From JAJFVC01 sp039698075 (GTDB taxonomy: Bacteria > Planctomycetota > Planctomycetia > Pirellulales > Thermoguttaceae): a stretch of 29,709 nucleotides of DNA. The stretch spans positions 1-29,709 of the forward strand of contig JBDKTJ010000146.1 in the NCBI GenBank assembly GCA_039698075.1. The letters run 5' to 3'. Of this stretch, positions 22,877-29,227 are shown one piece after another. Position 1 is the stretch's first letter. The number at the start of each line of letters is the position of its first letter. A model generated the notes under the pieces. That model was given only the letters and a program-made list of their open reading frames with translations, had not been told where the DNA came from and did not search any database. The translations under genes and the position numbers were made by a program.

Positions 22877-22904
22877 ATTCTAGCGGGAACAGAAATCCTG
22901 TCAA
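22877..22904 (-). promoter_or_regulatory. Sigma-70-type promoter of the B12 operon
   Basis: On the minus strand a perfect TTGACA (22899-22904) is followed after 16 bases by TAGAAT (22877-22882). The predicted start of transcription, near 22870, is just upstream of the cobalamin aptamer. Confidence 0.75.
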
Positions 22905-23096
22905 GCAGGCTCCGCGAGAATTTCCACGCCCAGCAGTGATAGGTTCTGGTGGCTCCTGACCTGCCGGCACGACAAGATGGGTAGCTTGCACAGACCCGAA
23001 CAGCATACGAGTCCAGATCAATCGGTCGTCACGGATCAGCCGATGAATGGCCAATTCCAGGACGGTCTTTTTCGAGGCGGCAATATGGGAGCAACT

Positions 23097-23330
23097 ATGT
23101 CGATTGGCGAAATCTTGGCGACCACCCTGAATGACTTGGGACAGCCTGCGCCCAATGACATTATCCAAACCGTGCTCCTGAAAGACGGCCGTTTCTTCGG
23201 TCACAAGTATTGCTACGACGGTGGCTACGCGGTCTTGCAGGCCGGCAGCAACATCGTCGAGTTCTTTGGTGAGGATGGAAAGTCTTTGACGAATGCCGCG
23301 ATCAAAGCCGACAACGAAGCAGCGGCATAG
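23097..23330 (+). CDS. Small conserved hypothetical protein
   Basis: A 77-residue soluble protein starting MSIGEILATTLNDLGQPAP. ATG 23097 has GGGAG 5 bases upstream; frame extensions to 23085 or 22977 add unconvincing residues. The middle reads TVLLKDGRFFGHKYCYDGG then YAVLQAGSNIVEFFGEDGK, an alternating strand pattern ending in an acidic Ala-rich tail. I recall short proteins with a similar DGxFxGHKxxxDGGYA line from planctomycetes, with unknown function. It stands alone, between the riboswitch promoter (opposite strand) and tmRNA. Confidence 0.65.
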   Translation: MSIGEILATTLNDLGQPAPNDIIQTVLLKDGRFFGHKYCYDGGYAVLQAGSNIVEFFGEDGKSLTNAAIKADNEAAA

Positions 23331-23765
23331 GCGATTCGCGGAGCGACCGACCGTCGCTGAAGTATCTTCCCACTCATTTTGTCCGAGCGATCAAACAGCC
23401 CGAAGTACGGAGGATAGGAACCAAGGCCGATGTTACCGAAGCGGATCGAGGAGCGCGAACCGCTGCTGATGCGGATCGCGCATCGCATCCACAATCCGCG
23501 TTGGCTCGCGCCGGCCACTACGTTCCCACCATACTGGTCGCGGCCCTGCTCGTCAGCGCTTGGGGCGTATGGCCATCATTCCGGCTGGAAGGTGCCGAAG
23601 TTCTCGGCAATTGCAGGCAATGGTGTGGCCCAACGGAAGGATTGCTGGCTTCGCGTTTCGCGCATTGTATTGTCCGAGGATGGATGTCTGTCATGCTTAA
23701 TGAGGGCCGCCGCCGGCATCGAAGTGGGCCGGTCGGCGGCCTTGCCGAGGTATTTCCGTTACAAG
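23331..23765 (+). other. Gap without a supported gene
   Basis: Between the small protein and tmRNA two overlapping frames (from 23430 and 23501) each look protein-like for part of their length. The first begins LPKRIEEREPLLMRIAHRI; the second has a hydrophobic stretch (TILVAALLVSAWGVWPSF). Joined by one frameshift near 23510 they could be a decayed membrane-protein gene, but both then run into tmRNA. I do not call a gene. Confidence 0.25.
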
Positions 23766-24120
23766 TGGAGACGACGGGAATTGCACCCGTGTCCCGCGAT
23801 AGTTCCATGTCGGTCTCTACGTGCGTAGCTGGACTATTTCGCACATCTCGCTCGCCGTAGCCCCGTGCCGGCAGGGTCCACGGCTCGCAAACCAGTTTGT
23901 TTAGCGACGGCTCACTGGTGTCGGCCGTCGCGGTCCCGATTTGTGGCCGGCAGTCGAGTCATTCGGGCGACAACTCTCAGCCGGGGCAACCGTTGTTAGG
24001 CCGCCATTGCAAAGCGAGGCTTGGCAATTAAGGATTATGGTCTGCTTTTATCGTGGCCTGCTGACCAACCACGGCACGCCTCCGTACACTTCGTCTACCC
24101 GGTCGAGTCTATTCGTCCCC
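23766..24120 (-). ncRNA. ssrA: tmRNA (SsrA)
   Basis: The minus strand begins GGGGACGAATAGACTCGAC (24120 leftwards) and ends GGGTGCAATTCCCG then TCGTCTCCA (23766). The two ends pair as a tRNA-like acceptor (GGGGACG with CGTCTCC). The 3' CCA is not encoded. The inferred tag frame is GCC AAG CCT CGC TTT GCA ATG GCG GCC TAA, giving AKPRFAMAA, which ends in a typical FA-x-AA degradation signal. It rescues stalled ribosomes together with SmpB. Length is about 355 bases, normal for a one-piece tmRNA. Confidence 0.93.
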
Positions 24121-24302
24121 AGTTTCTTGACGTTCAATCCGCCGGTCATCGGCATTCTGCATCTCGCGGCGAGTGCGACAACCGGAGTTGCCGTAGCCAT
24201 TGCAATTCCAGCCTGAACAGCCGATGCCGCTGCTTTTGACCTTCACTTCATAGATTCGGCTCGCTGCAATCATGGTGCAGTTTGGTTGGTTGCCTTGTAT
24301 TG

Positions 24303-24794
24303 TTAGGCCCTTACGACAAACCAGTGAGGCGTTCGCTTTTCGGTGGTGTGAATGATCTTCTTGCCGTTTACGGGGCGGTCCTCGAAGTGGCGCAATAGTG
24401 TGCCGAGTGCGGTTTCGAGGTTCGAGCCTAGTTCATGCACGAGGCTTTCAAGCGTTGGGCAGCGGCCGGGGTACTTGCGGATGAATTCAATCGCGCTGAA
24501 TGTGGTTGAAGGCGAGGCTAGCTCGGCCCAGCTTGTTACGATCAACTTGTGCAACTCTTCTTCACTCGAACACGACGGAACGGCCGGCAGGCGGTCTGCA
24601 TATTTCTGATAGGAGCGGTCAAGACGCTGCCATGTCATGCCGCGATACTTCGTACCGCGTCGGATCGACTGGTTGACCACGGAGATATTGAAGCCGGCAC
24701 GCATGGCGTCAAGGACAGTCGGGAAGACACGGGTCTTCCCACTCTCGTCGGTCGCCATCAACTCTGGCTTTGGCTCAATAGTGGCGTTAGTCAT
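24303..24794 (-). CDS. Unknown protein with NUMOD1-like HTH segment
   Basis: A 163-residue protein. Residues ~20-58 (KTRVFPTVLDAMRAGFNIS, then NQSIRRGTKYRGMTWQRLD) resemble the NUMOD1-type DNA-binding helix-turn-helix (x-F-x-S-x-x-EA-x-x-x-G…I…GT-K-x-x-G-x-W) known from homing endonucleases and phage proteins, but no nuclease domain follows. The rest is helical with FIRKYPGRCPTLESLVHEL. Its start overlaps the DUF4326 gene by 8 bases, so it is the third gene of a tightly packed operon with the ECF sigma factor. Probably DNA-binding, possibly of mobile-element origin; function unknown. Confidence 0.65.
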   Translation of the reverse strand: MTNATIEPKPELMATDESGKTRVFPTVLDAMRAGFNISVVNQSIRRGTKYRGMTWQRLDRSYQKYADRLPAVPSCSSEEELHKLIVTSWAELASPSTTFSAIEFIRKYPGRCPTLESLVHELGSNLETALGTLLRHFEDRPVNGKKIIHTTEKRTPHWFVVRA

Positions 24795-25068
24795 GGCCGG
24801 GAAAAAACTCGTCCAGTAGCCGGATCAATACGTCTCCGTGGCAGAGAACTTCTTCGTGAGGTTGTTTGCACACGCATCCGAGCCGCTTGCCAGCTAACTC
24901 GGGAAGGGCGGCGATCAACTTCGGACTGCGGCGAACGTAAACTTCGTACATCTGAATCGCTTTCTCGCGGGTCACTTTGTCGTCAATCTGGAATGGGTTT
25001 CCCCATTTCGACGGCCTCATTATGTTGATGTCATACGGTTCTCTACGCAAATTGACGACGGTGGTCAT
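24787..25068 (-). CDS. DUF4326-family protein
   Basis: A 93-residue protein of the DUF4326 family, typical length. The family signatures are visible: TVVNLRREPYDINIMRPSKWGNPF (split: VVNLRREPYDINIMRPS then KWGNPF), a helical charged centre, LAGKRLGCVCKQPHEEVLCHGDVL with a C-x-C…CHGD cluster, and LIRLLDEF. The family's role is unknown to me; members occur in phages and islands and resemble nucleoside-related enzymes by the CHGD ending. The ATG overlaps the sigma-factor stop as ATGA (25065-25068), and GGAGG lies about 10 bases upstream. A longer frame to 25152 runs through the sigma gene and is rejected. Confidence 0.85.
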   Translation of the reverse strand: MTTVVNLRREPYDINIMRPSKWGNPFQIDDKVTREKAIQMYEVYVRRSPKLIAALPELAGKRLGCVCKQPHEEVLCHGDVLIRLLDEFFPGHD

Positions 25069-25673
25069 ACCGTGACGACCTCCCGCTCCTGCTCTTCCAT
25101 TTCCTCGGCGGCCAAGTCCTTCAAGTGTTCCCAGGCTTTTCGGTGTCGCCATTGAACGGTCGTGATCGGCATATCCAGCAACTCGGCCGCCGTCTTGGCT
25201 GTATAGTGTTCGAGATCGAGCATTCGCACGATTTCGCGTTCGGCCGGCGTAAGGCGGCTGAGGAAGTCGTTGACTAGCTGGGCAGCCTCGGCCTTCTCAG
25301 CGCCTCGCACGTCATCCATCGTCTCTGGGACCGTGCGGCTCTCGCGCCGGATGTCGCGCCGCAGCCGGTGTGCATATTGCAGGTGGTTGACCAGCAGGCG
25401 GTGAGTTGTCGCCAGAAGGTAACTGGATACGTAGCTGTCCTGGATGAAGCGTCGGGTACATTTGTGGAGGGCGAGGAAGACTTGTTGCGTCAGGTCATCG
25501 GCGTCCGCCAGCAATTCGCCGTGGAGGCGATTGCAGATGTTGCCTTTCACCTTGCGGTGGTAGCGGTGATAAAGGACGGTGAAAGCCTCCTGGTTGCCAT
25601 TTTGCAGCAGGGTCATCAATCTCTCATCCGTCAGTTCGTTTAGGTCCGTTGCATTGTTGCCTTTTCCATTCAT
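25065..25673 (-). CDS. ECF-type sigma factor
   Basis: A 202-residue sigma-70 family protein of ECF type. Region 2 is at ~25-90 (EAFTVLYHRYHRKVKGNICNRL, DADDLTQQVFLALHK) and region 4 at ~140-190 (LTPAEREIVRMLDLEHYTAKTAAELL, TTVQWRHRKAWEHL). The spacing and length are normal. The start ATG 25673 has no strong ribosome site. No anti-sigma factor is encoded next to it; instead it is coupled to DUF4326 and a NUMOD-like gene through ATGA overlaps. That suggests it drives its own small operon or element functions. Its target promoter cannot be read here. Confidence 0.88.
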   Translation of the reverse strand: MNGKGNNATDLNELTDERLMTLLQNGNQEAFTVLYHRYHRKVKGNICNRLHGELLADADDLTQQVFLALHKCTRRFIQDSYVSSYLLATTHRLLVNHLQYAHRLRRDIRRESRTVPETMDDVRGAEKAEAAQLVNDFLSRLTPAEREIVRMLDLEHYTAKTAAELLDMPITTVQWRHRKAWEHLKDLAAEEMEEQEREVVTV

Positions 25674-26247
25674 GGTGGGTTTACTTAGGAAAAAGGTGTG
25701 ACCTCGAAGCCTGCCCAGCTTACCTCCCTAGTAAATTTTGCCACCAGGAACCGCGCTGGGGCGGGGGAACCCCCTATGCTTTACTGGAAAAAACGACAGA
25801 ACCAGCCATCATGTCAGTTGTCCTTTTTGCCAGTCACGTTGGGGGATACGTTGCACTCTCTCAACAAAACTGTAGGTTACAACTGCTCCAAAGGTTGTTT
25901 CCCATTTTCTCCTGTTTGCCTAAAATGAAATCAGCGTCCGTCCGAAAATTTGGAGTGCGATTTTAGAACATTCGGCGGTTGACGCGGGGCAGGTGGGTGG
26001 GTATCCTTGAAGAATTCGGTGGCGGAGCGCTTGGCTCGTAGTCAAGCGGGTCGCTTAGGAGATTGGAAATAGTGACAGAAACCCGGATTTCGGGCGTTCA
26101 GGAAGTGGTGGCCGGCGCGTCGCCGGCTTGTCACCATTTTGTCACCAAACAAGCCCTTATAAGGGCGTATTCGGGAAAACTGGGGTGTCTAGGAAGACAC
26201 ATGATGGGAGGGACAAAGGCGTTACAGGATAAGCACTTAGGACTTTC
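25674..26247. other. Gene-free stretch with palindromes and a tRNA-like fragment
   Basis: About 570 bases with no supported gene. It holds the palindrome GGGGG-AA-CCCCC (25763-25774), a tRNA-like fragment (26025-26055), a hairpin GCCGGCG-CGT-CGCCGGC (26111-26127), a tandem TTGTCACCA (26128-26147) and the perfect palindrome GCCCTTATAAGGGC (26153-26166). The repeats cluster just upstream of tRNA-Pro. The role is unknown. Confidence 0.45.
26111..26166. repeat. Hairpin, direct repeat and palindrome cluster
   Basis: Within 56 bases lie a perfect 7-bp hairpin (26111-26127, loop CGT), two copies of TTGTCACCA (26128-26136, 26139-26147) and a 14-bp perfect palindrome (26153-26166). It could be a regulator-binding region, a recombination accessory site or the promoter area of tRNA-Pro. 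Confidence 0.5.
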
Positions 26248-26322
26248 CGGGGCGTAGCTCAGCCTGGCTAGAGCGCTTGGTTCGGGACCAAGAGGTCGCT
26301 GGTTCAAATCCAGTCGCCCCGA
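26248..26322 (+). tRNA. tRNA-Pro (anticodon CGG)
   Basis: A complete cloverleaf: acceptor CGGGGCG pairs with CGCCCCG, D-stem GCTC with GAGC, anticodon stem CTTGG with CCAAG around loop TTCGGGA (anticodon CGG), T-stem GCTGG with CCAGT around TTCAAAT, discriminator A26322. CCA is not encoded (CTT follows). The stop codon of the serine recombinase gene lies inside it, making it a likely integration site. Confidence 0.95.
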
Positions 26323-28298
26323 CTTACATTTCCTAACGACTTACCCTCCAAACCGGAACAAATACTGCTTTCTGCGGGTGGCGGCAGGCAAAGCCTGCCG
26401 GTTTCGGCGGCCGCAATGGCCTTCTCGCGGTCGTCGTGCAGAGCCTGATGCCCGGTCGGACCGCGGTAGATATCGAGGGGCGCAGGGGTGTCGCCGAAGG
26501 TCACAAAACCGCCTGCAACCTTGTTGAGCACCCGGTTCTTCACCTGAACGGGCTGGAAGTCCAGAAAAAGCCGAGCGTTCGTCAGGCGAAACACCTCGGT
26601 GGCCAAGTCTAGACGCGAGGAGTCGGCTACCAAGTCCGTCAAACGGTGGACGACGCTCATCGCCGCAGCGATCTTCGAGTCGGCGTCCATAATCGGCTCC
26701 GCCTTAAGCTCCGTTTCCGCAATCTGGGCCTGCAGGGCAGCTTCCTGGGCCTTCATCTGATCGAACATGGCGGAGATCGCCTCGAACTGCGCGGGCGTCT
26801 GCGCCAACGCCATGTTGGCGGAGACCGTCTTCAGTTGTGTCTGCACCTGCGCCAACTCCGTCCGTTGTTCGGCAAGGGCACGATCCGCCTCATTGTCACA
26901 ATCTGCTCGTGCAGCCAACTCACGTAAACGGCGCTCGACTTTCGGCAGCAAGGTGGGTGAAAGCAGCCGCTGCCGATGGCAACTGAGCATGAATCGGGTC
27001 GCCGTGGGGCCGTCAACCGTGTTGTGCTCACAATTCGCTCCGTGGCTCTGTTGGTAAAGGCCGCACACGTACCGAAAAGAGCCCGAGTACGGCTGGCGAT
27101 AGAGTGGCCAGCCGCACGCCATGTCGAAGATTCGAGCGCCGAGCGGGTTCCGTGTCGGGTCGTGGGAACGAGGCTTTCCACGTTGCGTCCCGCCTCGCTG
27201 GTCCAACGTGGCCATCAGTCGCTCGTGCCGTTGTGCATCGACGAGGGGAGCAAATTGGGCCGGGGCGGTGATCCGCTGCGTCTTCGGGTTGCGGATGACT
27301 TTTGGCCTGGCCTCTTGGGTATTCCTGTCAATGTGGTAGTCGTCGTCCGTTAACTCGCGTGGACCGTTTTGTCCGAGACGCAATTCATCCCCCATCGACC
27401 GCAATCCGTAGGTGCAGACCGCCACTAGCAGGGGATTTTTTGCGATATTGACGATCGTTGTCTGATGCCAAACCCCGCTCACGGGATGCGTTACGCCGTT
27501 GTCTTTTCTGCAATGCCCCGCGTTGGGAGACAGAATCCCCTCCCTGGTCAACTGGGCGGCGACGCGTGTGGCGGGCATTGTCTCAAGCATGGTCAAGATG
27601 CGTCGAATGAGACGCAGCTCCTTTTCTGGGCCCGGCAGCCAGACGACGTGATGCCCCGGAGTCCGGACGTACTCCCGATCGGGGAGTTGTCGCACGAGCG
27701 TTCCGTCCTCGCGGACCAACCAGCGACGAAACCCGAACGGCGCGCGGCCGCCCGTGGAAAAACCGGCCTTCGCCAAGTGGATCTGTGCATAAATGATCTT
27801 TTGAGCCAGCGTGCGTCGCTCTTCACCGGCACGGTCGTAGTCCACCAACGCCGTAATCTGGTCGCCGATATCGCGGCGTTTCTTCTTCGGCAGCGGTGGA
27901 CAGACTTTGTCCATGAACACGAGCGTGATCCCGTCCGACCGCAGCGTGTCCTCCAGCCGGATGGCGTCCATGGGTACGTCTGGGCGTGCGAACCGATCGC
28001 GGCGAGGGATGAGAATATGCGAAACGTTAGGGTCTCGCAGCGCTTCCTTGATCATCGCGTCTAATCCCATGCGCGAGAGCAAGTTCCCTTTTACGTCGTA
28101 ATCGAGGAACAGATCGCCGTTGGTCGATCGACCATCCTGGATCATCGCGGTGATGCCGTCGGGCATCCCGTCAAACGAAAGGTGCAGTTCTGCGGATCTG
28201 CTTACGGCCCACGCCACGTACTGGTCCGGCGTGGTTTCATGTTTGCCGCCGCTGTCGCGGTGATAGAACAGGGCGCGGCCCTCAATGGGTCGTTTCAT
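26304..28298 (-). CDS. Large serine recombinase
   Basis: A 664-residue site-specific recombinase. The N-terminal resolvase domain starts GRALFYHRDSGGKHETTPDQ, with the likely catalytic Ser in RDSG, and continues through MIKEALRDPNVSHILIPRRDRFARP (split: VSHILIPRRDRFARP holds the R-x-x-R-x-x-R line) to ITLVFMDK. The recombinase domain is at ~160-290 (GRAPFGFRRWLV, NIAKNPLLVAVCTYG). A zinc-binding segment (CGWPLYRQPYSGSFRYVCG … CEHN) and a long coiled coil (~440-560) follow. ATG 28298 has GAGGA 5 bases upstream; the longer frame to 28616 is a shadow of the preceding gene. Its start overlaps that gene by 17 bases. The last codons and TGA read through tRNA-Pro, so the gene crosses a likely attachment site. 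Confidence 0.9.
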   Translation of the reverse strand: MKRPIEGRALFYHRDSGGKHETTPDQYVAWAVSRSAELHLSFDGMPDGITAMIQDGRSTNGDLFLDYDVKGNLLSRMGLDAMIKEALRDPNVSHILIPRRDRFARPDVPMDAIRLEDTLRSDGITLVFMDKVCPPLPKKKRRDIGDQITALVDYDRAGEERRTLAQKIIYAQIHLAKAGFSTGGRAPFGFRRWLVREDGTLVRQLPDREYVRTPGHHVVWLPGPEKELRLIRRILTMLETMPATRVAAQLTREGILSPNAGHCRKDNGVTHPVSGVWHQTTIVNIAKNPLLVAVCTYGLRSMGDELRLGQNGPRELTDDDYHIDRNTQEARPKVIRNPKTQRITAPAQFAPLVDAQRHERLMATLDQRGGTQRGKPRSHDPTRNPLGARIFDMACGWPLYRQPYSGSFRYVCGLYQQSHGANCEHNTVDGPTATRFMLSCHRQRLLSPTLLPKVERRLRELAARADCDNEADRALAEQRTELAQVQTQLKTVSANMALAQTPAQFEAISAMFDQMKAQEAALQAQIAETELKAEPIMDADSKIAAAMSVVHRLTDLVADSSRLDLATEVFRLTNARLFLDFQPVQVKNRVLNKVAGGFVTFGDTPAPLDIYRGPTGHQALHDDREKAIAAAETGRLCLPPPAESSICSGLEGKSLGNVSRGDWI
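26382..26400. repeat. Perfect hairpin near the recombinase 3' end
   Basis: CGGCAGGC and GCCTGCCG face each other across an AAA loop inside the last ~35 codons of the recombinase gene. No T-run follows on either strand. It may be a small palindromic insert or a terminator-like end of the original gene. Confidence 0.5.
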
Positions 28299-28806
28299 GG
28301 CTTTCCTCATGATTTGGCTGAAAAACTCTTGACAATTCGTGGCGATGTTGCCAGACGAAGGCGGCCAGCACGTCTGCAAACTCGTCCTCATCGACCGGCC
28401 CCACCAGGACCTCGGCTTGAAGCAACTCGGGGCCTTTCCAGGCGAACTGCTCAATCCATACGCGCAGTACGGCCTCCGACAAAGGGCTCGCATTGGGACT
28501 GGCGAACTCCGCCGGTCCCTTGAAGGCACGCCCGGCCAACTGGACTTTGGCCTCCTCAAACGTTGGCAAATCCGTGTTGAGATAATGCCGGAAGGCCTGC
28601 CGTTCCCAAAGTCCAAGCTCTAGAACCGCCGAAAGTTCAAGCAGAAAGGCAGGCGGCAGGTGGCAGGACTTCGACTCGCGATAACCCCAATCGTCCAGTT
28701 TGGCCACCGTGAGTTCAGCCCGCCGTTCCGCATTGCGAACGATCGCCTGAATTTGGAGGTGGGGGAGTTCGAGGGATCCGGTGTTGGTTTGAATTGAGGC
28801 GGGCAT
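28282..28806 (-). CDS. Unknown protein upstream of the serine recombinase
   Basis: A 174-residue soluble protein with no recognised domain. The N-terminus has short strands (SLELPHLQIQAIVRNAERRAE), then a helical Leu/Glu-rich centre (PPAFLLELSAVLELGLWERQ, FRHYLNTDLPTFEEAKVQLA) and an acidic C-terminal part (VLVGPVDEDEFADVLAAFVW), ending HEESHETTH. AAGGAG lies 7 bases before ATG 28806. It overlaps the recombinase start by 17 bases, so the pair is an operon and the protein is probably a partner, e.g. a directionality or accessory factor; that is inference from position alone. Confidence 0.6.
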   Translation of the reverse strand: MPASIQTNTGSLELPHLQIQAIVRNAERRAELTVAKLDDWGYRESKSCHLPPAFLLELSAVLELGLWERQAFRHYLNTDLPTFEEAKVQLAGRAFKGPAEFASPNASPLSEAVLRVWIEQFAWKGPELLQAEVLVGPVDEDEFADVLAAFVWQHRHELSRVFQPNHEESHETTH

Positions 28807-29136
28807 TTCCGAACTCCTTTTCTGGGACTGTTGTTGATCCGGCGCATGGTCGACAGGGCTGCGGACGCCGAGCGAAGGGCTTGCATGGTGCGATCACGCC
28901 CAGCCTGCCGGCTTTCTCGCACTCTCTTAAAGCAAATGCGGTTGGCTGCCCGAACTCGTTGGTTGGGACATTTTGACCGCTGTTGATACTAAACTCTTTT
29001 AAAGTAAGCATTTACGAACTGACATCCGACCCTCCGTCGATCATCCGAGCCATCCGGCAGTAAGCAACTGAGTCTCGCCTGGCCGTCGCAGTCGTCATCC
29101 ATATACGGCCTTGCATTTGCCATACCCGCATTGGAA
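28807..29136. other. Gene-free stretch upstream of the recombinase operon
   Basis: About 330 bases. Frames on the minus strand (from 28922 and 29011) overlap the start of the 174-residue gene by ~90 bases and lack domains; the one from 29011 begins MLTLKEFSINSGQNVP but soon becomes Arg/Pro-rich. It probably holds the recombinase operon promoter, not clearly visible. Confidence 0.3.
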
Positions 29137-29227
29137 CAAATGGCGTAGAGGGTCGTCAAATTTTGTTGCATGCGTCTCTTCGCGACGCAGACGAATCTGG
29201 TCATTTGACGACCCCGTGGCTCATTTG
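29137..29227. repeat. 91-bp dyad-symmetric site with nested hairpin
   Basis: Perfect 12-bp arms GGGTCGTCAAAT (29150-29161) and ATTTGACGACCC (29203-29214) are flanked, each after exactly 7 bases, by a second pair CAAATG (29137-29142) and CATTTG (29222-29227). Between the arms sits a hairpin TGCGTC-7-GACGCA (29171-29189). Such a two-fold site fits a recombinase, partition or transposase binding site. It lies beyond the serine recombinase operon. Confidence 0.7.

Noticed and set aside
23501..24216. Plus-strand frames in the 23.5-24.2 kb region
   Set aside because: They overlap tmRNA on the opposite strand and have no recognisable domain.
26003..26075. A second tRNA gene upstream of tRNA-Pro
   Set aside because: Only an anticodon-arm-like hairpin is present; no matching D-stem, T-loop or acceptor pair.
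28620..29011. Two minus-strand frames upstream of the 174-residue gene
   Set aside because: They overlap the start of a gene with a strong ribosome site by about 90-190 bases and become Arg/Pro-rich.
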